In this document: in pieces, positions 15,569 through 24,827 of the stretch
Layout: each line of letters starts with the position of its first letter
How positions within the stretch are numbered: position 1 is the stretch's first letter
Assembly: GCF_003096195.1 (NCBI RefSeq)
Contig: NZ_CP023004.1
Location: 3,576,501-3,640,500, forward strand
Source: Ereboglobus luteus
Lineage (GTDB): Bacteria > Verrucomicrobiota > Verrucomicrobiia > Opitutales > Opitutaceae
Reading direction: 5' to 3'
Length of the DNA: 64,000 nt
The notes under the pieces: model-generated
The model's database searches: none
What the model saw: only the letters and a program-made list of their open reading frames with translations
Told to the model about the DNA's origin: nothing
Translations under genes and position numbers: made by a program

Positions 15569-16984
15569 TTAATTATACAGCCAAAACTGTCTGCTTGCGT
15601 GCTGAAATTTCTGGCACTCGCGGTGCCATGCGCGGAGGAAGAGGTTGACGTCGATGCTGGCGCCTTCCTTCACGATGGTGTTCCACCACCAATGGCTTCC
15701 GGTGTGGATATTGAATCTGCGGGCGACGACCGGGCTGGCGGCGGCAAAGGGGTTTTGCGCATTGTAAACACAGGCGAGGCGCATGAGGTGAAAACTGAGT
15801 TCGGTTGGGCGCCAGGATTCCCAATCGGTCACCTCCACAAAAATACCGTCGCCCTTGGCCGAGCCGTTGGGCGCGGTGAGGGTGATCTTACGGAATCCGA
15901 GGCCGGGGATTTTGAGCGCGTTGAGATCGCGCAGGAGTGGATCGACGGGGCGCGCCTTGTGCGAGAGTCCGCGGAAGGGAAATTGCGTGCCGATGCCGTG
16001 CCTGAAGCCACCGATCTCGCAACCGAGCCCGGTCATGGCGTAGCCGACGCACGCGGAGAAGTCGGGAACGTATTGCGAGGTGGGCACGTAGCGCAGGCCG
16101 GTTTCGGGCCAGCGCATGCCGCGGCGCCAGTTGCGCATGGGAACGACGGTGAGGCGGCCTTTGATGTTGGCGGAAACATCGAGCCAGCCCGGCGTGCCTG
16201 CGGCCATGCGCGCGAGCTCGCCCATTGTGAGTCCATGCACGTAGGGAATGGGCATCTGGCCGACACCGCTGAACAGGGTTTTGTCCAATATGGGGCCGTC
16301 GACTTTGCGACCGCCGAGCGGGTTGGGGCGGTCGAGGATGATGACTTCGACGTTGTTTTGGAAACACGCTTCCATCGCGTATTTCATGCAGGTGGTGAAG
16401 GTGTAGGAGCGCGAGCCGTTGTCCTGAAGATCGATGAGGAGGGCGTCTATGCCCTTGAGCTGCTCGGGCGTGGGGCGGCGATTTTTGCCGTGGAGCGAAT
16501 AGACGGGGAGTCCGGTGCGTCTGTCGATGGTGTCGGCAACATTTTCACTGGCGCGCGCGGTGCCGTAGATGCCGTGCTCGGGACCGAAGAGCGCGACGAG
16601 TTTTGCGTTTTTGGCGCGACGGAGGACGTCGATTGTGCTGACGCCGTAGCGGTTCACACCGGCGGGGTGGGAGAGGAGCGCCACGCGTTTGCCGGCGATT
16701 TGCTTGAAGCCGCCCTCCTCGAGCACATCGATGCCGAGCATGATGTTGGGGCCAGTGTTGCGCGGGATGACGGGCGATGCGGCGTTTGCGGGCGTGACCG
16801 GTGTTGAGGGCCGTTGCTGGGAGGGCGCGGTGATGACTGGTGTCTGCGCGGTTGTGACGGGCGAAATGCGCGTGTCGGCGGGAGTGGGTTCGGAGGTGCA
16901 GCCCGCGAGTCCGAAAAGCGCGACGAAAGTGGCGAAGAGCGGGATGAGTGACGAAACCGGAAATTTGCTGACGAGACTGCGCAT
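15569..16984 (-). CDS. DUF1343 / NamZ-type exo-beta-N-acetylmuramidase lipoprotein
   Basis: A 471-aa protein with lipobox LFGLAGC at residue 29, a Pro/Thr-rich linker to about residue 75, then the whole DUF1343 domain. Motifs: GIDVLEEGGFKQIAGKRVAL, LVALFGPEHGIYG, LPVYSLHGKNRRPTPEQL, DLQDNGSRSYTFTTCMKYAM, VIILDRPNPLGG and YVHGLTMGELARM. The family includes NamZ, which releases terminal N-acetylmuramic acid from peptidoglycan fragments. Here it should act in the periplasm or on the outer membrane in cell-wall recycling or scavenging. No muropeptide genes adjoin, though amino-sugar genes lie 6 kb away. Confidence 0.88.
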   Translation of the reverse strand: MRSLVSKFPVSSLIPLFATFVALFGLAGCTSEPTPADTRISPVTTAQTPVITAPSQQRPSTPVTPANAASPVIPRNTGPNIMLGIDVLEEGGFKQIAGKRVALLSHPAGVNRYGVSTIDVLRRAKNAKLVALFGPEHGIYGTARASENVADTIDRRTGLPVYSLHGKNRRPTPEQLKGIDALLIDLQDNGSRSYTFTTCMKYAMEACFQNNVEVIILDRPNPLGGRKVDGPILDKTLFSGVGQMPIPYVHGLTMGELARMAAGTPGWLDVSANIKGRLTVVPMRNWRRGMRWPETGLRYVPTSQYVPDFSACVGYAMTGLGCEIGGFRHGIGTQFPFRGLSHKARPVDPLLRDLNALKIPGLGFRKITLTAPNGSAKGDGIFVEVTDWESWRPTELSFHLMRLACVYNAQNPFAAASPVVARRFNIHTGSHWWWNTIVKEGASIDVNLFLRAWHRECQKFQHASRQFWLYN

Positions 16985-17097
16985 GAGTGACGGTCACTGT
17001 GCGAGCGCGCGCGGATTCGTCGAGCGATTATGCGAAAAAGTTGTTCGCAGTGTTTTTTAATCGCGGAAACGCTGAAGAGTGAAAAGCGCGGAAAAGA

Positions 17098-17131
17098 ATC
17101 AAAGCACGAGAGCGCAATCTCGTGTTTTGAT
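17098..17131. terminator. Hairpin between the NamZ-like gene and rpoN
   Basis: ATCAAAGCACGAGA pairs with TCTCGTGTTTTGAT around a 6-nt loop (one G-T mismatch). It lies about 110 bp past the rpoN stop and upstream of the NamZ-like gene start. It may end rpoN transcription or be a regulatory hairpin in the NamZ leader. Confidence 0.4.
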
Positions 17132-17241
17132 GATTCGGTGATAAATGATTTCCAGCGACATTTGATCCCGCGAGTTTCCGCCGAAATCATGGTTTGTGGA
17201 GCAAGGCATTTCCGCCCTTTCGCGTTTCCGCGATTGGTTTT

Positions 17242-18804
17242 TTATCCGGTGTAGTCGCGGCGGAGGTTGCTGGGGAGGATGTTCAGTTCCTCGCGATATT
17301 TCGCCACGGTGCGGCGGGCGATTGTGATGCTTTTTTCGGCGAGTTTTTCAACGAGGTCCTGGTCGCTGAGGGGGTGCGCGCGATCCTCGACGGCAATGAG
17401 GTCGGCGATCATTTCCTTCACACTTGTGTTTGATACGGCGGCGCCGTCGCCGGCTTGGTAGCCGGACGTGAAAAAGTATTTGAACTCGAATGTGCCGTGC
17501 GGGGTTTTGATGTATTTGTTGGCGATGGCGCGGCTGACGGTTGTTTCGTGCACGCCGACAATGTCGGCGATTTGGATCATGGTGAGGGGTTTTAACTTCG
17601 AAACGCCCTCCTCGAAAAACTCGCGCTGGATTTTTAGGATTTCACGAGTGATGCGCTCGATGGTTTGCTGGCGTTGCTCGATGGAGTTGATGAGAAACTT
17701 GCCGGAGCGAATGCGTTCCTGGATGTAGTCGCGCTCTTGTTTGGTGAGGCCGCCCTTGGCTATGAGTTCGCGGTAGGTGTTGGAGATTCGGAGCCGGGGA
17801 ATATAATCGTTGTTGAGCTCGATTTTCCATTCGTCGCCGTCCTTGGTGACGGTGACGTCGGGGATGACGACGCGATTGCTGTCGTGGGCGAAACGGCGTC
17901 CGGGAGCGGGGTCGAGCGCGCCGATTTCCGCGATGGCTGCCTGCACATCGTCGGCGGGGACGGCGAGCTTTCGCGCAAGCTCGGGGATGCGGCGGCGTGT
18001 GAGGAGGTCAAAGTGGTCGCGAATGATGCTCGCGGCGAGGCTGTCCGCGCGGTTTTTGGCTGCGAGCTGAATGAGGAGGCATTCCTGGATGTTTTCACCG
18101 CCGATGCCGGTGGGGTCGAATGTTTGGAGGAGGCGGTGGGCTTTCTGGACGGCGTCGAGGGGAAGGCCGGTTTGGAGGGCGATGTCGTTGGGGGATTGGG
18201 TGAGGTAGCCGCGGTCGTCGAGCGAGCCGATGAGATAGTTGAGAGCCTCCGTGGTTTGGGGCGAGCGGTCGGCGAGGTCGGCTTGTTCGCGTAGGTGTTC
18301 CTGCAGGGAGGTTTCGGCGGTGATGGATTCGAGAAAGTGCTGGCGCTTTTCAGCGTCGTCGGAGGTGTAGGGCTGGGCGCCGCCGGCGTTGGCCATGTGG
18401 TCGTGCCAGTCCTGGTCGAGTTTTTGGAGAATTTCGTATTCCTTGCCGTTGGAAAAATCGAGGGCTTCGGGACGGGAGTTGTCGTCCGGAGTGTCGTCGG
18501 CGGGAAGGATGTGCGTGGTGGCGTCGTCGCTGCCGGGGTCGTCGGAATTGGGGCGGTCGATGGTGTTGTCCCCCGCGGGATCATCGCGATTGGCGGCGTC
18601 CTCGGCGGCGCGCTCGAGCGAGATGGATCCGGTGTCGTTGGCGAGTTCCTCCAGGGTGGGGTTGGACTGGAGTTCCTCTTGGATGACTGAGCGGAGATCA
18701 AGGGCGGCAACCTGGAGGATTTTCAAGGACTGGCGGAGCTGGGGCGCAAGAACGAGGTTTTGCGTCTGGCGTTGCTGGAGTCCTTGGTTGAGGTTGCCGC
18801 TCAT
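17242..18804 (-). CDS. rpoN: RNA polymerase sigma-54 factor
   Basis: A 520-aa sigma-54. Region I is Gln/Leu-rich (LQQRQTQNLVLAPQLRQSLK), followed by an acidic region II with many Asp between residues 60 and 120. The core-binding and DNA-binding region III ends with the RpoN box ARRTVAKYREELNILPS, nearly the textbook ARRTVAKYRE sequence. It directs RNA polymerase to -24/-12 promoters and needs AAA+ activators; none is encoded in this window. HETTVSRAIANKYIKTPHG is the HTH. The downstream-facing Ser/Thr kinase gene starts 46 bp upstream in the same direction order but its link is unclear. Confidence 0.96.
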   Translation of the reverse strand: MSGNLNQGLQQRQTQNLVLAPQLRQSLKILQVAALDLRSVIQEELQSNPTLEELANDTGSISLERAAEDAANRDDPAGDNTIDRPNSDDPGSDDATTHILPADDTPDDNSRPEALDFSNGKEYEILQKLDQDWHDHMANAGGAQPYTSDDAEKRQHFLESITAETSLQEHLREQADLADRSPQTTEALNYLIGSLDDRGYLTQSPNDIALQTGLPLDAVQKAHRLLQTFDPTGIGGENIQECLLIQLAAKNRADSLAASIIRDHFDLLTRRRIPELARKLAVPADDVQAAIAEIGALDPAPGRRFAHDSNRVVIPDVTVTKDGDEWKIELNNDYIPRLRISNTYRELIAKGGLTKQERDYIQERIRSGKFLINSIEQRQQTIERITREILKIQREFFEEGVSKLKPLTMIQIADIVGVHETTVSRAIANKYIKTPHGTFEFKYFFTSGYQAGDGAAVSNTSVKEMIADLIAVEDRAHPLSDQDLVEKLAEKSITIARRTVAKYREELNILPSNLRRDYTG

Positions 18805-18850
18805 GCGTGAATGCGGAGTGTAAACTGCCCCGGTGTGCGCGAGGTTCGTT

Positions 18851-19855
<1,005 letters not shown>

Positions 19856-20038
19856 GAATGTTAAGAAAAGAGGGTTTTGGACTCTGGCAAGTGATGAAAG
19901 GATAATCTAGCACGAAACATGCTGCATGGGACGCATGGGCGGCGGATTTTGTGCCGGATTTTTTGGAGATTTGATATTTGCGAGGGATATGCGTTTTTGT
20001 CGTTTGAAATCGGCGCGCGCCTGCGTATCACTCCGCAC

Positions 20039-20749
20039 ATGAGCGAACTCAGCGAAATCGAGAAACTAAAACGCACAATGGCGCGCCTGCGCGAGCCGGG
20101 CGGATGCCCTTGGGACCAGGAGCAGACGCACGCCACGCTCGCGCACTGCCTCATCGACGAAACGAGCGAGCTGCTTGAAACAATCGATCGCGGCGACATG
20201 AATCACATGCGCGAGGAACTGGGCGATGTGCTTATCCAGGTTGTGTTTCACTCGCGCCTCGCCGAGGAGCGCGGGTTGTTCGACCTCGAGGATGTGGCGC
20301 GCGACATAAACGAAAAGCTCATCCGGCGGCATCCTCATGTGTTCGGCTCCGACAACGGCGGCGTGGACACGCCGGACAAGGTCATCACGCAATGGGACCA
20401 GATCAAGTTGCAGGAAAAGGCCGCGAAGGGAGCCGACGCGACCAAGGAGAAACTTTTCAAGGACCTGCCGCCGCGCCTGCCCGCGCTCATGTTTGCCGAG
20501 GCAGTTTGGAAACAAATCGAAAAGAAAAAACTTCCGCGCAAGGACATCGTCGATGATGCGCGCGTAAACGAGATCGCCGCCCAGCTCGACGAGGCGGCGC
20601 TCGGCAAGATGCTTTTCGAGATCGCCGCCGCCGCCCGCCAGCGCGGACTTGATCCGGAGGGCGCGTTGCGCTTGCACGCGACGAAGGTGATGGACGCGGT
20701 GGAGGAGAAACTCGCGAATTCTGGAATCACAAAAAACACCGGCGCTTGA
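20039..20749 (+). CDS. mazG: Nucleoside triphosphate pyrophosphohydrolase
   Basis: A 236-aa MazG that hydrolyses (d)NTPs, including damaged ones, to NMPs and PPi. It has the family start LKRTMARLREPGGCPWDQEQ, the EExxE-like metal motif LIDETSELLETID followed by REELGDVLIQVVFHSRLAEE, and the linker IRRHPHVFGSDN. A second, shorter MazG-like half follows (VWKQIEKKKLPRKDI). Start is the ATG at 20039 (MSELSEIEKL); 40 upstream codons are not homologous. It diverges from the kinase gene. Confidence 0.93.
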   Translation: MSELSEIEKLKRTMARLREPGGCPWDQEQTHATLAHCLIDETSELLETIDRGDMNHMREELGDVLIQVVFHSRLAEERGLFDLEDVARDINEKLIRRHPHVFGSDNGGVDTPDKVITQWDQIKLQEKAAKGADATKEKLFKDLPPRLPALMFAEAVWKQIEKKKLPRKDIVDDARVNEIAAQLDEAALGKMLFEIAAAARQRGLDPEGALRLHATKVMDAVEEKLANSGITKNTGA

Positions 20750-20793
20750 TTGCCGTATCTTGGGATTTCCAGACTTGAGATTTGATCCGCGCG

Positions 20794-21738
20794 ATGAACC
20801 AACTCCCGCCCATCCCCGATACCATCGCCCGCGACTGGCTTGCGTCGTTTCTCGATTTTCTCGCCAAGGAGCGCCGCTACTCGCGCTACACGGTGCGTAA
20901 CTACCGGCAGGCGTTCGAGGATTTCTGGCGCTGGATTGAGAGCGCGAAACTGGCGCGCGGTGACGATACTTTCGCGGCGCTCACCGCGCGCGATGTGCGC
21001 GACTTTGTAATCGAGTCGCAGGCGCGCTTTGATCGCAAGACGTTGCACAATCATGTGTCGGGGTTGCGCGCGTTTTACAGGTATTGGATGCGCCAGGGAC
21101 GGCTTGCGGCGAATCCGTTCACGAGCGTTCCGCTGCCGAAAGTTGAAAAACGGCTGCCCAAATTTCTTACCGAGGAACAAATGCGCCGCCTGCTCAACGG
21201 GCCTATGCTCCTGCTCGAAAACGAGACGATCGACCCGTTCATGGCGTGGCGCGACCGGCTTGCGATGGAGCTGCTTTACGGGGGCGGATTGCGCGTGAGC
21301 GAACTCGCGGCGCTCAATTATGGCGACATCGATTTTGAGAGCGGAGTCGCCCGCGTGCTGGGCAAGGGAAACAAGGAGCGCCTTTGTCCGCTGGGTCGCG
21401 TGGCGATGGCGGTGTTGAATAAATTTCGCGCCGATTTCGCGCAGGGAAAAACACCGGGCTCGCCCGTGCTCGAGACAAAGGGCGGCGCGCGCATAACGGT
21501 GCGCGAAGTGCAGTTGTTGTTGAAGCGCTATCTCGCGCTGGCCGACTTGCCGCTGGAGATTTCGCCGCACAAGCTGCGTCACAGCTACGCCACGCACTTG
21601 CTCAACGCGGGGGCGGACTTGCGGCTCGTGCAGGAGTTGCTCGGCCATGCGAGCCTGAGCACGACACAAGTTTACACACATGTGAGCGTGGCGCGCTTGC
21701 GCGACATTTATAAAAAAGCCCATCCGCGGGCGACGTAA
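20794..21738 (+). CDS. xerC: Tyrosine recombinase XerC/XerD type
   Basis: A 314-aa site-specific recombinase. The N-terminal SAM-like core-binding domain includes FLDFLAKERRYSRYTVRNYR. The catalytic domain carries all key residues: Arg in GGGLRVSELAALNYGDID, Lys in VLGKGNKERLCPLG, HxxR in SPHKLRHSYATHLLNAGADL, and His plus the Tyr nucleophile in LGHASLSTTQVYTHV. It should resolve chromosome dimers at dif with a partner Xer protein. Start chosen at ATG 20794 (MNQLPPIPD); a TTG at 20782 is also possible. No dif-like site was identified. The gene follows mazG by 44 bp. Confidence 0.92.
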   Translation: MNQLPPIPDTIARDWLASFLDFLAKERRYSRYTVRNYRQAFEDFWRWIESAKLARGDDTFAALTARDVRDFVIESQARFDRKTLHNHVSGLRAFYRYWMRQGRLAANPFTSVPLPKVEKRLPKFLTEEQMRRLLNGPMLLLENETIDPFMAWRDRLAMELLYGGGLRVSELAALNYGDIDFESGVARVLGKGNKERLCPLGRVAMAVLNKFRADFAQGKTPGSPVLETKGGARITVREVQLLLKRYLALADLPLEISPHKLRHSYATHLLNAGADLRLVQELLGHASLSTTQVYTHVSVARLRDIYKKAHPRAT

Positions 21739-21771
21739 CATGGCGACGATTCCGCCGCGCAAGGGAACGGA

Positions 21772-22659
21772 TTACTTTTTCCTCCTCTGATTCGTCTGCA
21801 ATTTCACATGGCCGCCCTTGCGGTAGTTTAGGGGGGCGACACCGTAGGCGGTGTGGAAGGCGCGGCTGAAGGTGTAGACCGACGAGAAGCCGCACATTTC
21901 GGCGATTTCCGTCACGCGGCGCGTGCTCAGGCGCAGGAGGCCGCGCGCTTTTTCCAAGCGCAGGCGGCGCAGGTGTTTTCCCAGGCTCACGCCGCACGAT
22001 TCGCGGAAACGCGCGCGCAGATGGCTCACGCTGATTCCGAGCGTCGATGCCATCACCTTCACGTTTGGCGGCTGCGCCTTGTCCTCGACGATTTCGTTGA
22101 CCTTGGTGAAGAGGCCGGGCGCGAGCGTGGGTTTGGCGCGGCGTTGCGAGGCGGGTTTTGTCTGCCGGATGTGCGCGAGCAGGAGCGAGAGTTGCAGCGT
22201 GATGAGGTCGTTGGCCGCGGGGCCGGTTTTTAAATAGGCCGCGACCAGTTCCGTCGCGAGGGATCGCATCGCGGGCGAAATCGCGAACGGCTGGTAGCGC
22301 AACGCCTGCATCGTCCCGTCGTCCACAAGGTCGAACGTGATGAACAACCACTGCAACGTCTCGTCGCCGGGGTTTGTGTAGTCGTGAAATTGAAACGGAA
22401 ACACCATCAGGCCCTCGCCTTCGTTTAATGTGATTTCGCGGTCGTCCACGCGCACGGTCACTCCGGTTTGAAGCGCGAGCATGAGCACGAAACGGCGGTG
22501 CAGCGCGCGTCCGCGCTGGGGCTGGTTGAGGGCGGAGGCCGCGCGCCGGCCAAAACAAATAATGTTTTCGGGCAGGTTGAGCGGCACCGTCCGGCGTCCG
22601 CGCAGCGGGTGCTTCGGCGACGGAAGCAGGGCGATCATTTTTTTAAGATCGGGAGTCAT
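21772..22659 (-). CDS. AraC-family transcriptional regulator of the amino-sugar locus
   Basis: A 295-aa protein. The N-terminal cupin-like sensor (residues about 20-130) contains EGLMVFPFQFHDYTNPGDET. The C-terminal double HTH (about 190-290) has VSHLRARFRESCGVSLGKHL and VTEIAEMCGFSSVYTFSRAF, followed by the conserved YRKGG region. It is divergent from the nagB fusion 226 bp away and the space between holds a long palindrome. It probably senses a sugar or sugar phosphate and activates or represses that locus (inference). Confidence 0.9.
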   Translation of the reverse strand: MTPDLKKMIALLPSPKHPLRGRRTVPLNLPENIICFGRRAASALNQPQRGRALHRRFVLMLALQTGVTVRVDDREITLNEGEGLMVFPFQFHDYTNPGDETLQWLFITFDLVDDGTMQALRYQPFAISPAMRSLATELVAAYLKTGPAANDLITLQLSLLLAHIRQTKPASQRRAKPTLAPGLFTKVNEIVEDKAQPPNVKVMASTLGISVSHLRARFRESCGVSLGKHLRRLRLEKARGLLRLSTRRVTEIAEMCGFSSVYTFSRAFHTAYGVAPLNYRKGGHVKLQTNQRRKK

Positions 22660-22670
22660 GGTGCGGAATA

Positions 22671-22760
22671 GGGCAGGGGGTAGGGCGAAGCCTCCGGCTG
22701 AGCCGAAATTATATAACGATATTCAAATTGTTGCGGCTCACCCGGAGGGTTCGCCCTGCC
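22671..22760. repeat. Palindrome of the GGTTCGCCCTGCC family between araC and nagB
   Basis: An imperfect palindrome with arms at 22682-22705 and 22734-22757 (AGGGCGAAGCCTCCGGCTGA and its near complement) and a 28-nt AT-rich centre. The end GGTTCGCCCTGCC recurs exactly in the repeat at 32625-32647. It lies in the divergent promoter region, close to the AraC start, so it may be a regulatory site or simply a mobile palindrome (REP-like). Confidence 0.7.
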
Positions 22761-22885
22761 GTTCATGGCGTTCACAGCTTTTGTCATTTTTGTTAAAAAC
22801 ATAATCGTTTTTGCCATTTCACATGAACACGACGGCGGTTATTATGGGCAAGCTTTTTTAACGTCATTAACGTCACACGCCACAC

Positions 22886-24793
22886 ATGAACCAAGTCACC
22901 ACCGAAAGCCAGCAACGCGAGCGCATCCGTATCCAGATTTATGATACAGCCGACGAGGCGTCGTGCACGCTCGCCCGCGAAATTGCCGAGTTAATCCGCG
23001 CCCGCGCCAAGGCCGGGCGCTCAGTCGTCCTCGGGCTCGCCACGGGCGGGACGCCCGTGCGCCTTTACCGCGAGCTGATCCGCATGCACCGCGAGGAGGG
23101 GCTGAGTTTCGCAAACGTCGTCACCTTCAATCTCGACGAATACCACGGCCTGCCGCGCGAGCATTCGCAAAGCTACTGGCGCTTCATGCACGAGCAGCTT
23201 TTCGACCATATCGACATTCCCGCATCCGCCATCAACGTCCCCGACGGCATGGTGCCGCGCGCGGAGGTGTTTGCGTGGTGCCGCGCCTACGAGCAGAAAA
23301 TCAAGGACGCCGGCGGCATCGATTTGCAGGTGCTCGGCATCGGGCGCACCGGACACATCGGTTTCAACGAGCCGGGTTCCGGCGCGGATTCACGCACGCG
23401 CCTGGTCACGCTCGACAGCATGACGCGCCGCGACGCCGCGCGCGATTTTATCGGCGAGGCCAATGTGCCGCGCCACGCGATCACCATGGGCGTCGGCTCG
23501 ATTCTCGACGCGCGCCGCATCGTCCTGCTTTCGTGGGGCGGGGCCAAGGCGCGCGTGGTTGCCGACGCAGCGGAGAAGCCGCCCTCGGAGGCGCTGCCCG
23601 CGAGTTTCCTCCAGCAGCATGGCGACGTCACCTTCCATGTTGACCGCGCCTCGGCGTCGGAGCTCACGCGCATAAAACTTCCCTGGCTGGTCGGCCCGGT
23701 CGAGTGGACTCCGGCGATTTCGCGCCGCGCGGTCGTGTGGCTTTCGAGGCAGGTTAAGAAGCCCGTGCTCAAGCTCCTCGACGACGACTACACCGAGCAC
23801 GGCATGACCGATTTGCTCACGGAGCAGGGACCCGCCTACATCCTCAACATCCGCATTTTTAACGAACTCCAGCACACCATCACCGGCTGGCCCGGCGGCA
23901 AGCCCGACGCGGACGACACGCATCGTCCCGAGCGCGCCGCGCCGCATCCGAAGCGCGTGCTCGTTTTGAGCCCCGAGCCTTCCGACGATGTGATTGGCAT
24001 GGGCGGCACGATTCGCCGTCTTGTCGAGCAGGGGCACCAGGTCACCGTGGCCTGCCAGACATCGGGCAACCTCGGCGTGCCCGACGAGGAGGCCGCCTCG
24101 TATGCCGACTTCATGATCGAGCTGGAGGACTCCGACGCGAAGGGCGCCAGCAATACATTTGTCCGAAAAATCAGGCAGCAACTCGACGAGAAATCCGCGT
24201 TCGACATCGACCCGCCGGAACTGCGCCGCTTCAAGGGCGCGCTGCGTCGCGAGGAGGAGCGCGCCGCCGTCCGCGCGTGCGGCGTGACCAAGGAAAACTC
24301 GGTCTTCCTCGACCTGCCGTTTTACGAACAGGGCCGCTACCGCCAGTTCCGAATCGGCGACGCGGATGTGGACGCGGTTGTGGCGCTTCTGCGCAAGATC
24401 GAGCCGCATCAGATTTTTGCCACGGGCGCGTCCGAGGACCCGAGCTCGCTGCCCGCGATTTGTTTCAGCGTGTTGCGGCAGGCGCTTGAGAAAACGCGCG
24501 GCGACGCGTGGCGGCGCGATTGCCGCGTGTGGATTTATCGCGGCGCCTCGGGAATCTGGGACATCGCCGAAATCGACATGGCGGTGCCGATGAGCCCGAT
24601 GGAGTTGTCCGCAAAGATCCAATCCATCTGCCATCACAAAAGCCAGCGCAGCCAGACGCCCGCGCGCAGCCAGCAGGCGGGCGAGGCGTGGCAGCAGGCC
24701 GAGCAGCACAACCAGTCCGTCGCCCGCGCCTACGATGAGTTCGGCCTCGCCAACTACGAGGCGATCGAACCGTTCCGGCAGTGGATGGAATAA
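22886..24793 (+). CDS. nagB: Glucosamine-6-phosphate deaminase fused to a degenerate PIG-L deacetylase domain
   Basis: A 635-aa two-domain protein. Residues 1-290 are NagB: VVLGLATGGTPVRLYREL, VVTFNLDEYHGLP (catalytic Asp), IGRTGHIGFNEPGS (His/Glu relay). This half converts glucosamine-6-P to fructose-6-P and ammonia and looks active. A linker leads to a PIG-L/LmbE domain from about residue 350. There the usual HPDDD metal motif reads EPSDDVIGMGG, and the usual DPHGTH block reads DPSSLPAICF, so the zinc ligands are missing and the domain is probably structural or regulatory. Fusions of this kind occur in other gut bacteria with the motifs intact. An intact PIG-L protein is encoded at 30164. 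First gene of the amino-sugar run. Confidence 0.92.
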   Translation: MNQVTTESQQRERIRIQIYDTADEASCTLAREIAELIRARAKAGRSVVLGLATGGTPVRLYRELIRMHREEGLSFANVVTFNLDEYHGLPREHSQSYWRFMHEQLFDHIDIPASAINVPDGMVPRAEVFAWCRAYEQKIKDAGGIDLQVLGIGRTGHIGFNEPGSGADSRTRLVTLDSMTRRDAARDFIGEANVPRHAITMGVGSILDARRIVLLSWGGAKARVVADAAEKPPSEALPASFLQQHGDVTFHVDRASASELTRIKLPWLVGPVEWTPAISRRAVVWLSRQVKKPVLKLLDDDYTEHGMTDLLTEQGPAYILNIRIFNELQHTITGWPGGKPDADDTHRPERAAPHPKRVLVLSPEPSDDVIGMGGTIRRLVEQGHQVTVACQTSGNLGVPDEEAASYADFMIELEDSDAKGASNTFVRKIRQQLDEKSAFDIDPPELRRFKGALRREEERAAVRACGVTKENSVFLDLPFYEQGRYRQFRIGDADVDAVVALLRKIEPHQIFATGASEDPSSLPAICFSVLRQALEKTRGDAWRRDCRVWIYRGASGIWDIAEIDMAVPMSPMELSAKIQSICHHKSQRSQTPARSQQAGEAWQQAEQHNQSVARAYDEFGLANYEAIEPFRQWME

Positions 24794-24827
24794 TAGTTGG
24801 TTTCCGTTTCCCTCCCATCACAGATCC

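Noticed and set aside
20782..20793. TTG start for XerC
   Set aside because: ATG at 20794 is 12 bp further on and gives the usual N-terminus; TTG remains possible but is less likely.
22671..22760. Palindrome as a riboswitch
   Set aside because: No conserved riboswitch core is seen; its relative at 32584 is downstream of a gene, which fits a repeat family better.
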